A stretch of DNA of 64,000 nucleotides from an uncultured Ruminococcus sp. (GTDB taxonomy: Bacteria > Bacillota > Clostridia > Lachnospirales > Lachnospiraceae), in the NCBI GenBank assembly GCA_904418845.1, contig CAJFQC010000009.1, forward strand, positions 16,741 to 80,740, written 5' to 3'. Under the pieces are notes generated by a model that made no database searches, was not told the origin of the DNA, and saw nothing but the letters and a program-made list of their open reading frames with translations. A program made the translations under genes and the position numbers. This document shows, one piece after another, positions 25,447 through 35,192 of this stretch. Each line of letters starts with the position of its first letter. The stretch's first letter is position 1.

Positions 25447-26092
25447 GCGGACAGTGATTGTGAGCGGCGGGATGCTGGAGAAAGATTTCGTGATCCCCAT
25501 ATTAAGAAGCGAAGAGACGGAATTTGTGATCGGGGTGGACAGAGGGCTGGAATTTCTCTACCATAATGAGATCAAGCCGGATTACATTGTGGGAGATTTT
25601 GACAGCGCGCCCCGTACGCTCGTCAACTATTACCGGGAAGAACTGAATGTGCCGATTCGAGAATTTAATCCTGTGAAAGATGCGTCAGATACAGAGATCG
25701 CCCTTAGGCTGTGTCTTGGCCTTAATCGGAAAGAACTATGGATTCTGGGGGCCACGGGAAGCAGGATCGATCATCTGTGGGCAAATGTGCAGTGCCTTCA
25801 GATCGCGCTGGCGGCAAATGCCCGGGCGCGCATTTTGGACAGCCACAATCAGATCAGGCTTCTTGATAAAGGGATAACTCTGAAACGGGAGGAAGCATTC
25901 GGAAAATATTTTTCCCTCTTTCCGCTGGAACTCCCGGTGGACGGCTTGAACATTACAGGGGCGAAGTATCCGTTGAAAGATCATTTTATGAAGCCGGAGG
26001 ACAGCCTGTGCGTGAGCAATGAATTCGCAGAGGATGAGGTGGTCATCTCATTTGCGTTTGGGAAAGTTATTTTGATGGAAACGAGAGATTAG
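25439..26092 (+). CDS. thiN: Thiamine pyrophosphokinase
   Basis: Makes thiamine diphosphate from thiamine and ATP. 217 residues: GVDRGLEFLY, the metal motif IVGDFDSAP, DASDTEIAL, and GATGSRIDHLWANV. The thiamine-binding C-terminal beta domain is seen as FSLFPLE. It ends the priA-thiN cluster and overlaps rpe by 8 bp. No TPP riboswitch is seen upstream, in line with salvage co-expressed with housekeeping genes. Confidence 0.93.
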   Translation: MSKRTVIVSGGMLEKDFVIPILRSEETEFVIGVDRGLEFLYHNEIKPDYIVGDFDSAPRTLVNYYREELNVPIREFNPVKDASDTEIALRLCLGLNRKELWILGATGSRIDHLWANVQCLQIALAANARARILDSHNQIRLLDKGITLKREEAFGKYFSLFPLELPVDGLNITGAKYPLKDHFMKPEDSLCVSNEFAEDEVVISFAFGKVILMETRD

Positions 26093-26136
26093 AGAAAAGA
26101 ATCATAATAAACGATATTGAGGAGGAACATTGATAT

Positions 26137-27234
26137 ATGAAATTAGGAATCGTAGGTTTACCAAACGTAGGAAAAAGCACATTGTTTAATTCACTGACGA
26201 AAGCGGGCGCGGAATCGGCGAACTACCCGTTCTGTACCATTGACCCGAATGTGGGCGTGGTGACTGTGCCGGATAAAAGACTGGATGTTCTGGGAGAAAT
26301 GTACCATACGAAAAAGATCATTCCGGCCGCGATCGAGTTTGTGGATATTGCGGGACTTGTAAAGGGCGCGTCAAAAGGAGAAGGGCTTGGGAACCAGTTT
26401 CTTGCCAATATCCGTGAAGTGGATGCTATCGTTCATGTGGTGAGGTGTTTCGAGAACAGCAATATTGTGCATGTGGACGGAAGTATTGACCCACTGCGCG
26501 ATATCGAGACGATCAATCTGGAACTCATCTTTTCTGATCTGGAAATTCTGGACAGGAGGATCGCGAAGACAGTCAAGCTGTCGCGAAACGATAAGACAGC
26601 GGCAAAAGAGCTTGATCTTTTAAACCGCGTGAAAGCACATCTTGAGGACAATAAGATGGCCAGGAGCTTCACTACAGATGACGAGGACGAGCAGACATGG
26701 CTCGCAGGATATAATCTCCTCACGGCAAAGCCGGTGATCTTTGCGGCAAATGTCTCCGAGGATGATCTTGCGGACGACGGCGCTTCCAACGAGGGAGTGA
26801 AAGCAGTGCGCGAATACGCAGTGCAGGAGGGATGTGAAGTATTTGTCGTATGCGCGGAGATTGAAGAAGAGATCTCCCAGCTTGGTGACGATGAGAAGGA
26901 GATGTTCCTGGAAGATCTGGGGCTTGAAGAGTCCGGCCTTGAGAAACTGATCAAGGCGAGCTACCATCTGCTCGGACTGATCAGCTATTTGACGGCAGGT
27001 GAGCCGGAGGTGCGTGCCTGGACGATCAAAAGAGGCACGAAGGCTCCGCAGGCGGCAGGAAAGATCCATACAGATTTTGAGAGAGGATTTATCCGCGCGG
27101 AGGTGGTCAGCTATGATGATCTGATGACGTGCGGCACTCATACGGCGGCAAAAGAAAAAGGACTCGTCCGTCTGGAAGGGAAAGACTACGTCGTACAAGA
27201 CGGAGATATCATGCTGTTTAGGTTTAACGTGTAG
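26137..27234 (+). CDS. ychF: Redox-regulated ATPase/GTPase YchF (Obg family)
   Basis: OLA1/YchF P-loop NTPase of 365 residues: [16 protein letters not shown] (G1), the PFCTIDPN switch, [19 protein letters not shown] (G3), and the NMSE-type ATP-specificity loop here as AANVSEDD. A coiled-coil insert is followed by a C-terminal TGS domain (about 280-365, [17 protein letters not shown], ending DIMLFRFNV). It binds ribosomes in studied species. GAGGAGG lies 11 nt before the ATG. Confidence 0.95.
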   Translation: MKLGIVGLPNVGKSTLFNSLTKAGAESANYPFCTIDPNVGVVTVPDKRLDVLGEMYHTKKIIPAAIEFVDIAGLVKGASKGEGLGNQFLANIREVDAIVHVVRCFENSNIVHVDGSIDPLRDIETINLELIFSDLEILDRRIAKTVKLSRNDKTAAKELDLLNRVKAHLEDNKMARSFTTDDEDEQTWLAGYNLLTAKPVIFAANVSEDDLADDGASNEGVKAVREYAVQEGCEVFVVCAEIEEEISQLGDDEKEMFLEDLGLEESGLEKLIKASYHLLGLISYLTAGEPEVRAWTIKRGTKAPQAAGKIHTDFERGFIRAEVVSYDDLMTCGTHTAAKEKGLVRLEGKDYVVQDGDIMLFRFNV

Positions 27235-27311
27235 AAACCAGTTCAGTTATGCGCCTTCGTGTGAACTGTTGCGTAAGCGGGAAGGGTGAACTGTGGAAGG
27301 AGAAGCAAATT

Positions 27312-28271
27312 ATGCATTATGATATCAGTTTCCCGAATATTGGAATCTACTTAGACCATGTCGGGAAGAGCATCAGCGTTTTCGGATTTGAGATCGCATA
27401 TTACGGCATCATCATCGGGTGTGCTATCCTCATCGGATTTCTCATCGCTGCATCAGAGGCAAGGCGCACACGCCAGAATCCGGAGGACTATCTGGATATG
27501 GGGATCATCGGCGTCATTGCCGGCATTGTGGGCGCGAGGATCTATTTTGTAATCTTTTCGTGGGATATGTATAAGGATAACCTGCTGGAGATTTTCAATA
27601 CCCGAAATGGCGGGCTCGCCATCTACGGCGGCGTGATCGGCGCGGTGCTGGCGGTGTTTATCATGGCGCGTGTGAAAAAGCTCTCTCCGTTCGTGATACT
27701 TGATACTGTGGCAATAGCGATATTGAATGGTCAGATGCTCGGGCGCTGGGGCAATTTTTTTAACAGAGAGGCGTTCGGAGGGTACACAGACAGTCTGCTT
27801 GCCATGCGTCTTCCGCTGGACGCGGTTCGTCCCGGTGATGTGACAGAAGCGATGCGGGAGCATATGGAGACCATCGGAGGTATTGATTATATTCAGGTGC
27901 ACCCTACATTTTTGTATGAGTCAGCGTGGTGCGCGGTGCTGCTGATCATCCTTGTGTTTTACAGAAAAAACAAAAAGTATGAGGGAGAACTTTTTCTTCT
28001 GTATGTGTTCGGATATGCGCTTGGGAGAGTGTGGATCGAAGGACTGCGGACAGATCAGCTCCTTTTGCCGGGAAGCGCTTTCCCAGTCTCCCAGGTTCTT
28101 GCCGGTATCATTGTGGTCGTGGCGGGAGCGGCGCTTCTGTACCTGAGAAAGCATCACAAAGGTATCCCTATGATGACGGGCGGCAAGGTGTATGAGCCTA
28201 TGCCGGATAAGATCGAGGGGAAAAAACCGCCGAAGAAAAAGGACAGGATGTTTAAGTTCAAGGACAAGTAA
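27312..28271 (+). CDS. lgt: Prolipoprotein diacylglyceryl transferase
   Basis: Integral membrane enzyme that moves diacylglycerol from phosphatidylglycerol to the lipobox Cys of prolipoproteins. The Lgt signature is present as GRWGNFFNREAFGG, with YGGVIGAVLAVF before it and HPTFLYESAW later; seven hydrophobic helices. Start ATG 27312 (MHYDISFPNIGI) after GGAAGGAG, not GTG/ATG 27249. 319 residues with a basic C-terminal tail (GKKPPKKKDRMFKFKDK). Confidence 0.94.
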   Translation: MHYDISFPNIGIYLDHVGKSISVFGFEIAYYGIIIGCAILIGFLIAASEARRTRQNPEDYLDMGIIGVIAGIVGARIYFVIFSWDMYKDNLLEIFNTRNGGLAIYGGVIGAVLAVFIMARVKKLSPFVILDTVAIAILNGQMLGRWGNFFNREAFGGYTDSLLAMRLPLDAVRPGDVTEAMREHMETIGGIDYIQVHPTFLYESAWCAVLLIILVFYRKNKKYEGELFLLYVFGYALGRVWIEGLRTDQLLLPGSAFPVSQVLAGIIVVVAGAALLYLRKHHKGIPMMTGGKVYEPMPDKIEGKKPPKKKDRMFKFKDK

Positions 28272-28303
28272 AGAGACAAGATGATGTTTTGCAAGGTTTT
28301 TAA

Positions 28304-28333
28304 AGGCGTGCATGTTAAGAGGCACGTCTTTTT
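28304..28333 (+). terminator. Terminator after lgt
   Basis: 8-bp stem AGGCGTGC / GCACGTCT (one G-T pair) with a 10-nt loop and T5, 32 nt after the lgt stop. Confidence 0.75.
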
Positions 28334-28427
28334 CTATAGTTTATTTGTGTTCGGGGATATACGGTGCTGCCGGAGCTGTATTCAGACAACTGTACGTTAA
28401 AATATACAAAAAACCACATGTGGTCTA

Positions 28428-28456
28428 TGGACTTTTGGCATTTTTGGCGATATAAT
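28428..28456 (+). promoter_or_regulatory. Promoter of nifJ
   Basis: TGGACT, a 17-nt spacer and a perfect TATAAT, 79 nt before the nifJ ATG. The leader of about 70 nt has no ORF and ends with an AGGAGG site. Confidence 0.65.
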
Positions 28457-28535
28457 GTGAATATATGTGGCAGTATGCTTCACAGCAGTCTGCTGGAGTG
28501 TACTTTCAATGTAAAACTCAAGGAGGAACAAGAAA

Positions 28536-31500
28536 ATGGCAAGAAAAATGAAGACCATGGACGGTAATCAGGCTGCTGCTCACGTGTCATATGCATACAC
28601 AGAAGTCGCGGCGATCTATCCGATTACACCGTCATCTGTTATGCCGGAACATGTTGACGAATGGGCAACAGAAGGCAGGGAAAATATCTTCGGACAGACA
28701 GTGCATGTAGTAGAGATGCAGTCTGAGGCAGGCGCAGCGGGAGCTGTTCACGGATCTCTTTCAGCAGGTGCTCTTACAACTACATTTACAGCGTCTCAGG
28801 GACTTCTCCTCATGATCCCGAACCTATACAAGGTTGCAGGCGAGCAGCTTCCGGGCGTGTTCAACGTATCCGCTCGTGCACTGGCAAGCCACGCACTTTC
28901 TATTTTCGGTGATCACTCTGATGTTTACGCCTGTCGTCAGACTGGTGCAGCAATGCTGTGCGAGTCCAGCGTTCAGGAGGTAATGGACCTGACACCGGTT
29001 GCACATTGTGCGGCGCTGGAAGGAAAACTTCCGTTCATCAACTTCTTTGACGGATTCCGTACATCTCATGAGATCCAGAAGATCGAGACATGGGATTATG
29101 ATGACCTGAAAGATCTGGTAAACATGGACGCAATCGATGCTTTCCGTGCACATGCACTGAATCCGAATCATCCGTGTCAGAGAGGTTCCGCTCAGAACCC
29201 GGATATTTTCTTCCAGGCAAGAGAGGCGTGCAACCCGTACTACGACGCTCTTCCGGCGATTGTTCAGAACTACATGGACAAGGTAAACGAGAAGATCGGT
29301 ACAGATTACAAGCTGTTCAACTACTACGGAGACAAGGAAGCTGAGCATGTGATTGTTGCGATGGGTTCTGTATGTGATACGATTGAGGAGACCATCGACC
29401 ATCTGCTCAAAGCCGGTGAGAAAGTCGGAGTTGTTAAAGTTCGTCTGTATAGACCGTTCTGCGCAGAGGCTCTTATTAACGCAATTCCGGATTCTGTGAA
29501 GAAGATCTCTGTTCTTGACAGAACAAAAGAACCGGGAGCGCTGGGCGAACCGCTGTATCTTGATGTTGTTGCAGCACTCAGGGGTACAAAATTCGATGCG
29601 GTTCCGATCTATACAGGACGTTACGGTCTTGGATCTAAGGATACGACACCGGCTCAGATCGTTGCTGTATTCCACAATGAAGAGAAACAGAAATTCACGA
29701 TCGGTATCGTGGACGATGTTACTAACCTGTCGCTGACAGCGAATGAGCCGCTGATCACAACTCCGGAAGGAACGATTAACTGCAAGTTCTGGGGACTTGG
29801 CGCTGACGGTACAGTCGGAGCGAACAAGAACTCCATCAAGATCATCGGTGACAATACAGATATGTATGCTCAGGCATATTTTGATTATGATTCCAAGAAA
29901 TCAGGCGGCGTCACAATGTCCCATCTGCGTTTCGGAAAATCACCGATCAAATCTACATACCTGATCCACCAGGCGAACTTCGTGGCATGCCACAATCCGT
30001 CTTATGTGGACAAGTACAACATGGTACAGGAACTTGTTGACGGCGGAACATTCCTTCTGAACTGCCCGTGGGATATGGAAGGACTTGAGAAACATCTGCC
30101 GGGACAGGTGAAAGCTTATATCGCTAACCACAACATCAAGTTCTACACGATTGACGGTATCAAGATCGGCAAAGAGATCGGACTTGGCGGACGTATCAAT
30201 ACAGTGCTCCAGTCTGCATTCTTCAAGCTTGCAGCCATCATTCCGGAGAATGAGGCAATCGACCTGATGAAGGCGGCTGCCAAGGCTACATACGGAAGAA
30301 AGGGCGACAAGATCGTTCAGATGAACTACGACGCTATCGACGCAGGCGCTAAGCAGGTTGTTGAAGTCAGTGTTCCGGAGAACTGGAAGAACGCGGCTGA
30401 CGAAGGGCTTGCTACACCGCACGTAGACGAGAACGGAAGAAAAGATGTTGTTGATTTCGTTAAGAACATCCAGGCGAAAGTAAACGCTCAGGAAGGAAAT
30501 ACACTTCCGGTATCTGCATTCAATGAGTATGTTGACGGTTCTACACCGTCCGGCTCTTCCGCATACGAGAAACGCGGTATTGCAGTAGATATCCCGATAT
30601 GGAAACCGGAGAACTGTATCCAGTGTAACCGCTGTGCATATGTCTGCCCGCACGCTGTTATCCGTCCGGTAGCACTCACAGAGGACGAGCTGGCAAAAGC
30701 TCCGGAAGGCATGGAAGCAATCGATATGATTGGTATGCCAGGCATGAAATTCTCCATTACAGTATCTGCTTACGACTGTACAGGATGCGGCTCCTGCGCA
30801 AATGTCTGCCCGGGCAAGAAGGGCGAGAAAGCTCTCGTTATGGAGAACATGGAAGCAAATGTCGGCAAGCAGGACTTCTTCAACTACGGAAGAGAGATTC
30901 CGGTAAAACCGGAAGTTGTCGCAAAATTCAAAGAGACAACTGTAAAGGGAAGCCAGTTCAAACAGCCGCTGCTTGAGTTCTCAGGCGCATGTGCCGGATG
31001 TGGAGAGACGCCGTACGCTAAACTGATCACGCAGCTCTACGGTGACAGAATGTATATCGCAAACGCGACAGGATGCTCATCTATCTGGGGCAACTCCTCA
31101 CCGTCCACACCTTACACAGTAACCCCGGAAGGGAAAGGACCGGCTTGGTGCAACTCACTGTTCGAGGACAACGCAGAGTTCGGATATGGTATGCTCCTTG
31201 CTCAGAACACGATCAGAGAGAGAATGAAAAGTCATGCCGCTAAGCTTGCTGAGGATGCGCAGGATGCAGATGTTAAGGCAGCGGCACAGGAATACCTTGA
31301 TACATTTGCATGCGGAGCAACAAACGGAACAGCTACAGACAAACTTGTGGCAGCTCTGGAGAAATGCGGATGCGACCGTTTCGAGAAGACAGAACTTCTG
31401 AAACACAAAGATTTCCTTTCCAAGAAATCCCAGTGGGTATTCGGAGGTGACGGATGGGCTTACGATATCGGATACGGCGGTGTTGACCACGTACTTGCAA

Positions 31501-32078
31501 GCGGCAAGGACATCAACATCATGGTATTTGACACAGAGGTTTACTCCAACACAGGCGGACAGGCGTCCAAGGCAACCATGACAGGTGCTACAGCACAGTT
31601 CGCAGCAGGCGGTAAAGAGACGAAGAAGAAAGACCTTGCGGGAATGGCAATGAGCTATGGCTATGTATATGTTGCACAGATCGCAATGGGCGCTGACTTC
31701 AACCAGACAGTCAAAGCCATCACAGAGGCTGAGGCTTATCCGGGACCGTCACTGATCATCGCTTACGCTCCGTGTATCAACCACGGCATCAAGAAGGGTA
31801 TGAGCAAAGCTCAGACAGAGGAAGAACTGGCAGTGGCATGTGGTTACTGGAACAACTTCCGCTTCAACCCGGCTGCTGAGGGCAACAAGTTCTCACTTGA
31901 CAGCAAAGAGCCGAAACAGGAAGATTATCAGGCATTCCTTGACGGCGAGGTACGTTACAACGCTCTTAAGAGAGCAAATCCGGAGAAAGCTGCAAGACTG
32001 TTCGCGATCAACGAGCAGGAAGCTATGGAGAGATATGCTTATCTGAAGAAGCTTGTGGATGTATACGCAGCAGAGTAA
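28536..32078 (+). CDS. nifJ: Pyruvate:ferredoxin (flavodoxin) oxidoreductase
   Basis: Single-chain homodimeric PFOR of 1180 residues, of normal length, converting pyruvate and CoA to acetyl-CoA, CO2 and reduced ferredoxin; the main pyruvate-oxidising enzyme of anaerobic fermenters. Domains in order: pyruvate-binding domain I (AYTEVAAIYPITPSSVMPEH), domains II-III, EKR domain, a 2[4Fe-4S] ferredoxin domain (CIQCNRCAYVCPHA and CTGCGSCANVCPGKK), the proximal-cluster Cys in GACAGCGETPY, and the TPP-binding domain (GDGWAYDIGYGG). Strong AGGAGG site. Single gene between terminators, convergent with the hydrogenase-like sensor module. Its codon use is the evenly biased kind seen in abundant proteins. 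Confidence 0.97.
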   Translation: MARKMKTMDGNQAAAHVSYAYTEVAAIYPITPSSVMPEHVDEWATEGRENIFGQTVHVVEMQSEAGAAGAVHGSLSAGALTTTFTASQGLLLMIPNLYKVAGEQLPGVFNVSARALASHALSIFGDHSDVYACRQTGAAMLCESSVQEVMDLTPVAHCAALEGKLPFINFFDGFRTSHEIQKIETWDYDDLKDLVNMDAIDAFRAHALNPNHPCQRGSAQNPDIFFQAREACNPYYDALPAIVQNYMDKVNEKIGTDYKLFNYYGDKEAEHVIVAMGSVCDTIEETIDHLLKAGEKVGVVKVRLYRPFCAEALINAIPDSVKKISVLDRTKEPGALGEPLYLDVVAALRGTKFDAVPIYTGRYGLGSKDTTPAQIVAVFHNEEKQKFTIGIVDDVTNLSLTANEPLITTPEGTINCKFWGLGADGTVGANKNSIKIIGDNTDMYAQAYFDYDSKKSGGVTMSHLRFGKSPIKSTYLIHQANFVACHNPSYVDKYNMVQELVDGGTFLLNCPWDMEGLEKHLPGQVKAYIANHNIKFYTIDGIKIGKEIGLGGRINTVLQSAFFKLAAIIPENEAIDLMKAAAKATYGRKGDKIVQMNYDAIDAGAKQVVEVSVPENWKNAADEGLATPHVDENGRKDVVDFVKNIQAKVNAQEGNTLPVSAFNEYVDGSTPSGSSAYEKRGIAVDIPIWKPENCIQCNRCAYVCPHAVIRPVALTEDELAKAPEGMEAIDMIGMPGMKFSITVSAYDCTGCGSCANVCPGKKGEKALVMENMEANVGKQDFFNYGREIPVKPEVVAKFKETTVKGSQFKQPLLEFSGACAGCGETPYAKLITQLYGDRMYIANATGCSSIWGNSSPSTPYTVTPEGKGPAWCNSLFEDNAEFGYGMLLAQNTIRERMKSHAAKLAEDAQDADVKAAAQEYLDTFACGATNGTATDKLVAALEKCGCDRFEKTELLKHKDFLSKKSQWVFGGDGWAYDIGYGGVDHVLASGKDINIMVFDTEVYSNTGGQASKATMTGATAQFAAGGKETKKKDLAGMAMSYGYVYVAQIAMGADFNQTVKAITEAEAYPGPSLIIAYAPCINHGIKKGMSKAQTEEELAVACGYWNNFRFNPAAEGNKFSLDSKEPKQEDYQAFLDGEVRYNALKRANPEKAARLFAINEQEAMERYAYLKKLVDVYAAE

Positions 32079-32137
32079 AAAGCAGATATAGTGAAATGAA
32101 TAACTGTGAGGCTGTCGGGAAACTGATAGCTTCAGAC

Positions 32138-32177
32138 AAAGGGAGTATGTGACTGTTCTCGGTCACATACTCCCTTT
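32138..32177. terminator. Bidirectional terminator between nifJ and the SpoIIE-type gene
   Basis: Perfect 16-bp stem AAAGGGAGTATGTGAC / GTCACATACTCCCTTT with an 8-nt loop. The A-run on the left and T-run on the right let it work for both convergent transcripts. Confidence 0.88.
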
Positions 32178-32191
32178 CCAATCATAAGTTA

Positions 32192-33367
32192 TCAATAATA
32201 TTTTACACTTACAGTGCGACCCATCTTCTCCGCCGTCTTGATGAGCTGATCGACCAGATTCTGCCTCATGCTCAGGTCAAAATTCAATTCAGATTCCTTG
32301 TGCGCGTCGTTGATGGCTGTGCCGACGAAAAGATTTAGCTCCGTGCATTCTTCGATGAGCAGCTTTGCGAGGCGGGAGGCGCCGTTATCTGCATCCAGCT
32401 CATCGAAAAATTCTGCATCAAATTGATCGTTAACATATTTCTTCAAAAGTTTCAGTGCTTTTCCAAGTGTCAGGACACCCTCAGTCACAAGGTCAATGCC
32501 TTCCAATGTCGCTATGGGAGGCACATCAGGGTTGCGGCTGTCTGCTTTTGTGATGATTTCCTTTTCAAGGACGCGGGCAGCGATATTCGCAGTGGTTCCG
32601 CCCGCCACAACTTTCTTACCTTCTGCATGCATGAAGTCATGCATCAGGCGTTCGTCATCCTCTTTGGACCTGGGCGGGCCGGTAAAGATGTTGATCACCC
32701 TGCGCTCGATGACCCGGGCCACCGCAACTGTGGTGTCATCCCCCGGTTTCTCCTCATAGAGTTCGTCGCATGCCTGACTGAGCATGACGGCCAGACGGGA
32801 GGCGGAGAGGGTCTTTTTCGTGCACTTGAGTGTGTATTCTGCCATTGCCTCCCATGTCCATCCCTGGAGGTTTAAGATGGAGCCGGCTCCCGCGTAGATC
32901 ACCCCGTCGCTCATGAGGACAAAGCAGTCATTCTTTCTTACGTGAAAGCGGTACTCGTGTATCTTTTTTCCCTCGATCTCCCTTGTTTCAAACGGGTATT
33001 TAATGATCCTGCCATCACGGATAAAGACGCAGGAGGGGTTGTCGAACTCTACAAGATACGCCTCACCGCTGTGGGAGATCTGTAAAATGGAAAATGTAGC
33101 GTAAGCAACTTTACGTACTTTACAGATGGGAAGCGTCTTGGCGATAGTCTCTACACAGGATTCAATGGCAGCTCCTTCGTAGAGCATGGTGCCGAGGATC
33201 TTGGATGTCAGGGTAGCAAGGATGTTCGCTTTGACGCCGCTCCCCATTCCATCCGCAAGGATCAGGATATCAGAATCCGCGGTCTTCAGGACTTCGACCT
33301 TATCGCCGCAGAGCTCTTCTTTATGTTTGTTCAGACTTTTCCAAGCCACATCAATACTTACGCTCAT
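32192..33367 (-). CDS. SpoIIE/PP2C-type phosphatase paired with a hydrogenase-like sensor
   Basis: 391 residues. The N-terminal two thirds is a SpoIIE-type PP2C domain: ILILADGMGSGVKANILATL, YLVEFDNPSCVFI, CFVLMSDGVIYAG and KPGDDTTVAVARV give the metal Asp and Gly-Asp positions. The last ~150 residues (from NIFTGPPRSKEDDERLM) are an extra C-terminal domain with VVAGGTTANIAARVL that I do not recognise. Start: GAGGAGG is encoded by the final Glu codons of the upstream gene; it is 7 nt before ATG 33367 but only 1 nt before ATG 33373, so 33367 is chosen. With 2 nt between the genes it is surely co-translated with the sensor and likely its output, acting on a phosphoprotein. Confidence 0.85.
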   Translation of the reverse strand: MSVSIDVAWKSLNKHKEELCGDKVEVLKTADSDILILADGMGSGVKANILATLTSKILGTMLYEGAAIESCVETIAKTLPICKVRKVAYATFSILQISHSGEAYLVEFDNPSCVFIRDGRIIKYPFETREIEGKKIHEYRFHVRKNDCFVLMSDGVIYAGAGSILNLQGWTWEAMAEYTLKCTKKTLSASRLAVMLSQACDELYEEKPGDDTTVAVARVIERRVINIFTGPPRSKEDDERLMHDFMHAEGKKVVAGGTTANIAARVLEKEIITKADSRNPDVPPIATLEGIDLVTEGVLTLGKALKLLKKYVNDQFDAEFFDELDADNGASRLAKLLIEECTELNLFVGTAINDAHKESELNFDLSMRQNLVDQLIKTAEKMGRTVSVKYY

Positions 33368-33369
33368 GG

Positions 33370-35079
33370 TCATTCCTCCTCGTTTAAGATGGAATCCCGC
33401 AGCTTTGTTAGAGTTACCTTCGTCTCTGCTGTCGTCTCTCCTAAAAGTCCTGCGATCTCCTGCGCTACCATCATTTGTTTCTCAATGACCTTCTGCGCCA
33501 TCTCCACAGTCTCGACCTTGAGATTATAGTGCTGTTCTTTCACCCTTTCTTCATGAGTTATATCCTGATAGATGACAAGGACCGCATCCAGATTTTCGAT
33601 GTAGACAATCTTTTCCTCTGCGATCAGCTTACCGTTTTCAAGCTCAATCTTTTTATTTAAAATGGGTTCCCTCGTGAGAAGGACTGTCTCGATATCTGCT
33701 GTCTCGATAAACTCAAATATGTACCGCTCGACTGCTTCTTCGTGTCCTACTCCAAGGAGTTCCTGACCTTTCCGGTTGCAGTCCAGTATCTTCATATCGC
33801 TGCCGATGACGAAGATAAAGTTCGGCGTCACATCCATGACTACATTTGACATGGACTCTGCCTGTGCCAGCGCGTAGGGCATACACATTGAGAGTTCCGC
33901 CTTCCCCTGGAATACCGCGATCGCCTTATCCCGGCATGTGGAATATCCGCAGGCTCCACAGTTTAACTCGTCTTCCGCGGAATATTTTCCGGTAGACTGC
34001 AGGATACGTCTGATCTGATCTTCGGACGGCATTACATCTGAAAGGCTGTGATCGCCGAATTCTTTGGCGAGTTCTTCGGAGCTTATATCAGGGAGTTCAC
34101 GCGCTGCCTTGTAGGAGACGACATTTTCAATCTTTACCTTTGTCTTTACATAAGAAGTGTTCCAGTGTGCGGAAGCAGGTCCTTTTGCACATCCGCCCTC
34201 ACAGACGTTGGCCTCGATAAAGCAGTGATCCAGTTCACCCTTTCTCAGACATTCCAGCATCTCCATACAGTTTTCCAGACCATCTACGAATACCTTGTGG
34301 TAACCGTCCGCTTCCTCCTCGGTGATGACAGACTGGATGACGCCGCCGCTGACCGGATAGAGGCGGTTGATCTTTGGGTCGGGATTACCCATCGGCTTAT
34401 CCTCGCAGGCGTGGAGATCGATTCCGGCTTCCTGGAGCCAGTCAGCCAGCTCTTCGAACGTAAGGATCGCGTTGATGGCGCCTTCTACGCGTTCATCCCC
34501 TATGGCCTCCTGCTTCTTTGCGATGCAGGGCCCTAAGAATACGACCTTTACATCCGGGCCGTAGAGCTTCTTGATATATCTCCCGTGGGCGATCATGGGG
34601 GATACGACCGGCGCCATCAGCTTCGTGCAGTCGGGATAATATTTTTCAATCAGGTCGTTTACGCTGGGGCAGCAGGTCGTGATGATGTTCGGCATTTTGT
34701 TCTCACGAACCAGCTTCTTGTACTCGTTTGTGACCAGCGCCGCCCCTTCAGCGGTCTCGCGGACTTCGTAGAAGCCCAGTTTCTGCAAGGCGTCCACCAC
34801 CTGTCCGGGGGTGTCAAATTCCAGTACTCCGGCATAGGAGGGAGCAATGGATATGACCGTTTTTAAATGCTGCCGCAGATAGCCTTTGACGCGCTCAAGA
34901 TCGCTTGCAAATGTCTTCGCGTTCTGGGGACAGACTTCCAGGCACCGCCCGCAGTTGATACAGTGATCTACCATGATACGTGCCTGCTCATCCTTGACGG
35001 ATATGGCTTTGACCGCGCAGTTGCGCACACATTTGTAACAGTGACGGCACTTTGCGTCCTTAAAGTCAATGACTTTCAT
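33370..35079 (-). CDS. PAS-containing [FeFe]-hydrogenase-like sensor (HydS/group C type)
   Basis: 569 residues. Domains: 2[4Fe-4S] ferredoxin (CRHCYKCVRNC, CINCGRCLEVC; residues 10-60), H-cluster domain (about 75-360), a further [4Fe-4S] domain with CGACGYSTC...MC (about 392-425), PAS domain (about 435-535), and a C-terminal helix. The three hydrogenase motifs keep the cluster cysteines but diverge elsewhere: TTCCPSV (for TSCCPGW), GPCIAKKQE (for MPCxxKxxE) and EANVCEGGCAKGP (for ExMACxxGCxxGGG), so the usual Met contacts and Gly run are lost. That, plus PAS and the phosphatase partner, fits the sensory group rather than a bulk H2 enzyme. Start ATG 35079 after AGGAGG, not 35199. Confidence 0.86.
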   Translation of the reverse strand: MKVIDFKDAKCRHCYKCVRNCAVKAISVKDEQARIMVDHCINCGRCLEVCPQNAKTFASDLERVKGYLRQHLKTVISIAPSYAGVLEFDTPGQVVDALQKLGFYEVRETAEGAALVTNEYKKLVRENKMPNIITTCCPSVNDLIEKYYPDCTKLMAPVVSPMIAHGRYIKKLYGPDVKVVFLGPCIAKKQEAIGDERVEGAINAILTFEELADWLQEAGIDLHACEDKPMGNPDPKINRLYPVSGGVIQSVITEEEADGYHKVFVDGLENCMEMLECLRKGELDHCFIEANVCEGGCAKGPASAHWNTSYVKTKVKIENVVSYKAARELPDISSEELAKEFGDHSLSDVMPSEDQIRRILQSTGKYSAEDELNCGACGYSTCRDKAIAVFQGKAELSMCMPYALAQAESMSNVVMDVTPNFIFVIGSDMKILDCNRKGQELLGVGHEEAVERYIFEFIETADIETVLLTREPILNKKIELENGKLIAEEKIVYIENLDAVLVIYQDITHEERVKEQHYNLKVETVEMAQKVIEKQMMVAQEIAGLLGETTAETKVTLTKLRDSILNEEE

Positions 35080-35192
35080 CTTACAAAACCTCCTGTTGTA
35101 TATTTTTACGCACATTATGTCTATAAAATTTATTTTACCAGAGAGGCAGGGGAATATCCAGACTACGTTTTTGTTGTAAAATAAAAAATAAT

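Noticed and set aside
28824-29675. 283-residue minus-strand ORF inside nifJ
   Set aside because: Shadow of a highly expressed gene with biased codon use; no motif or ribosome site.
33368-33373. ATGA overlap start for the SpoIIE-type phosphatase
   Set aside because: ATG 33373 is only 1 nt from GAGGAGG; ATG 33367 has ideal 7-nt spacing.
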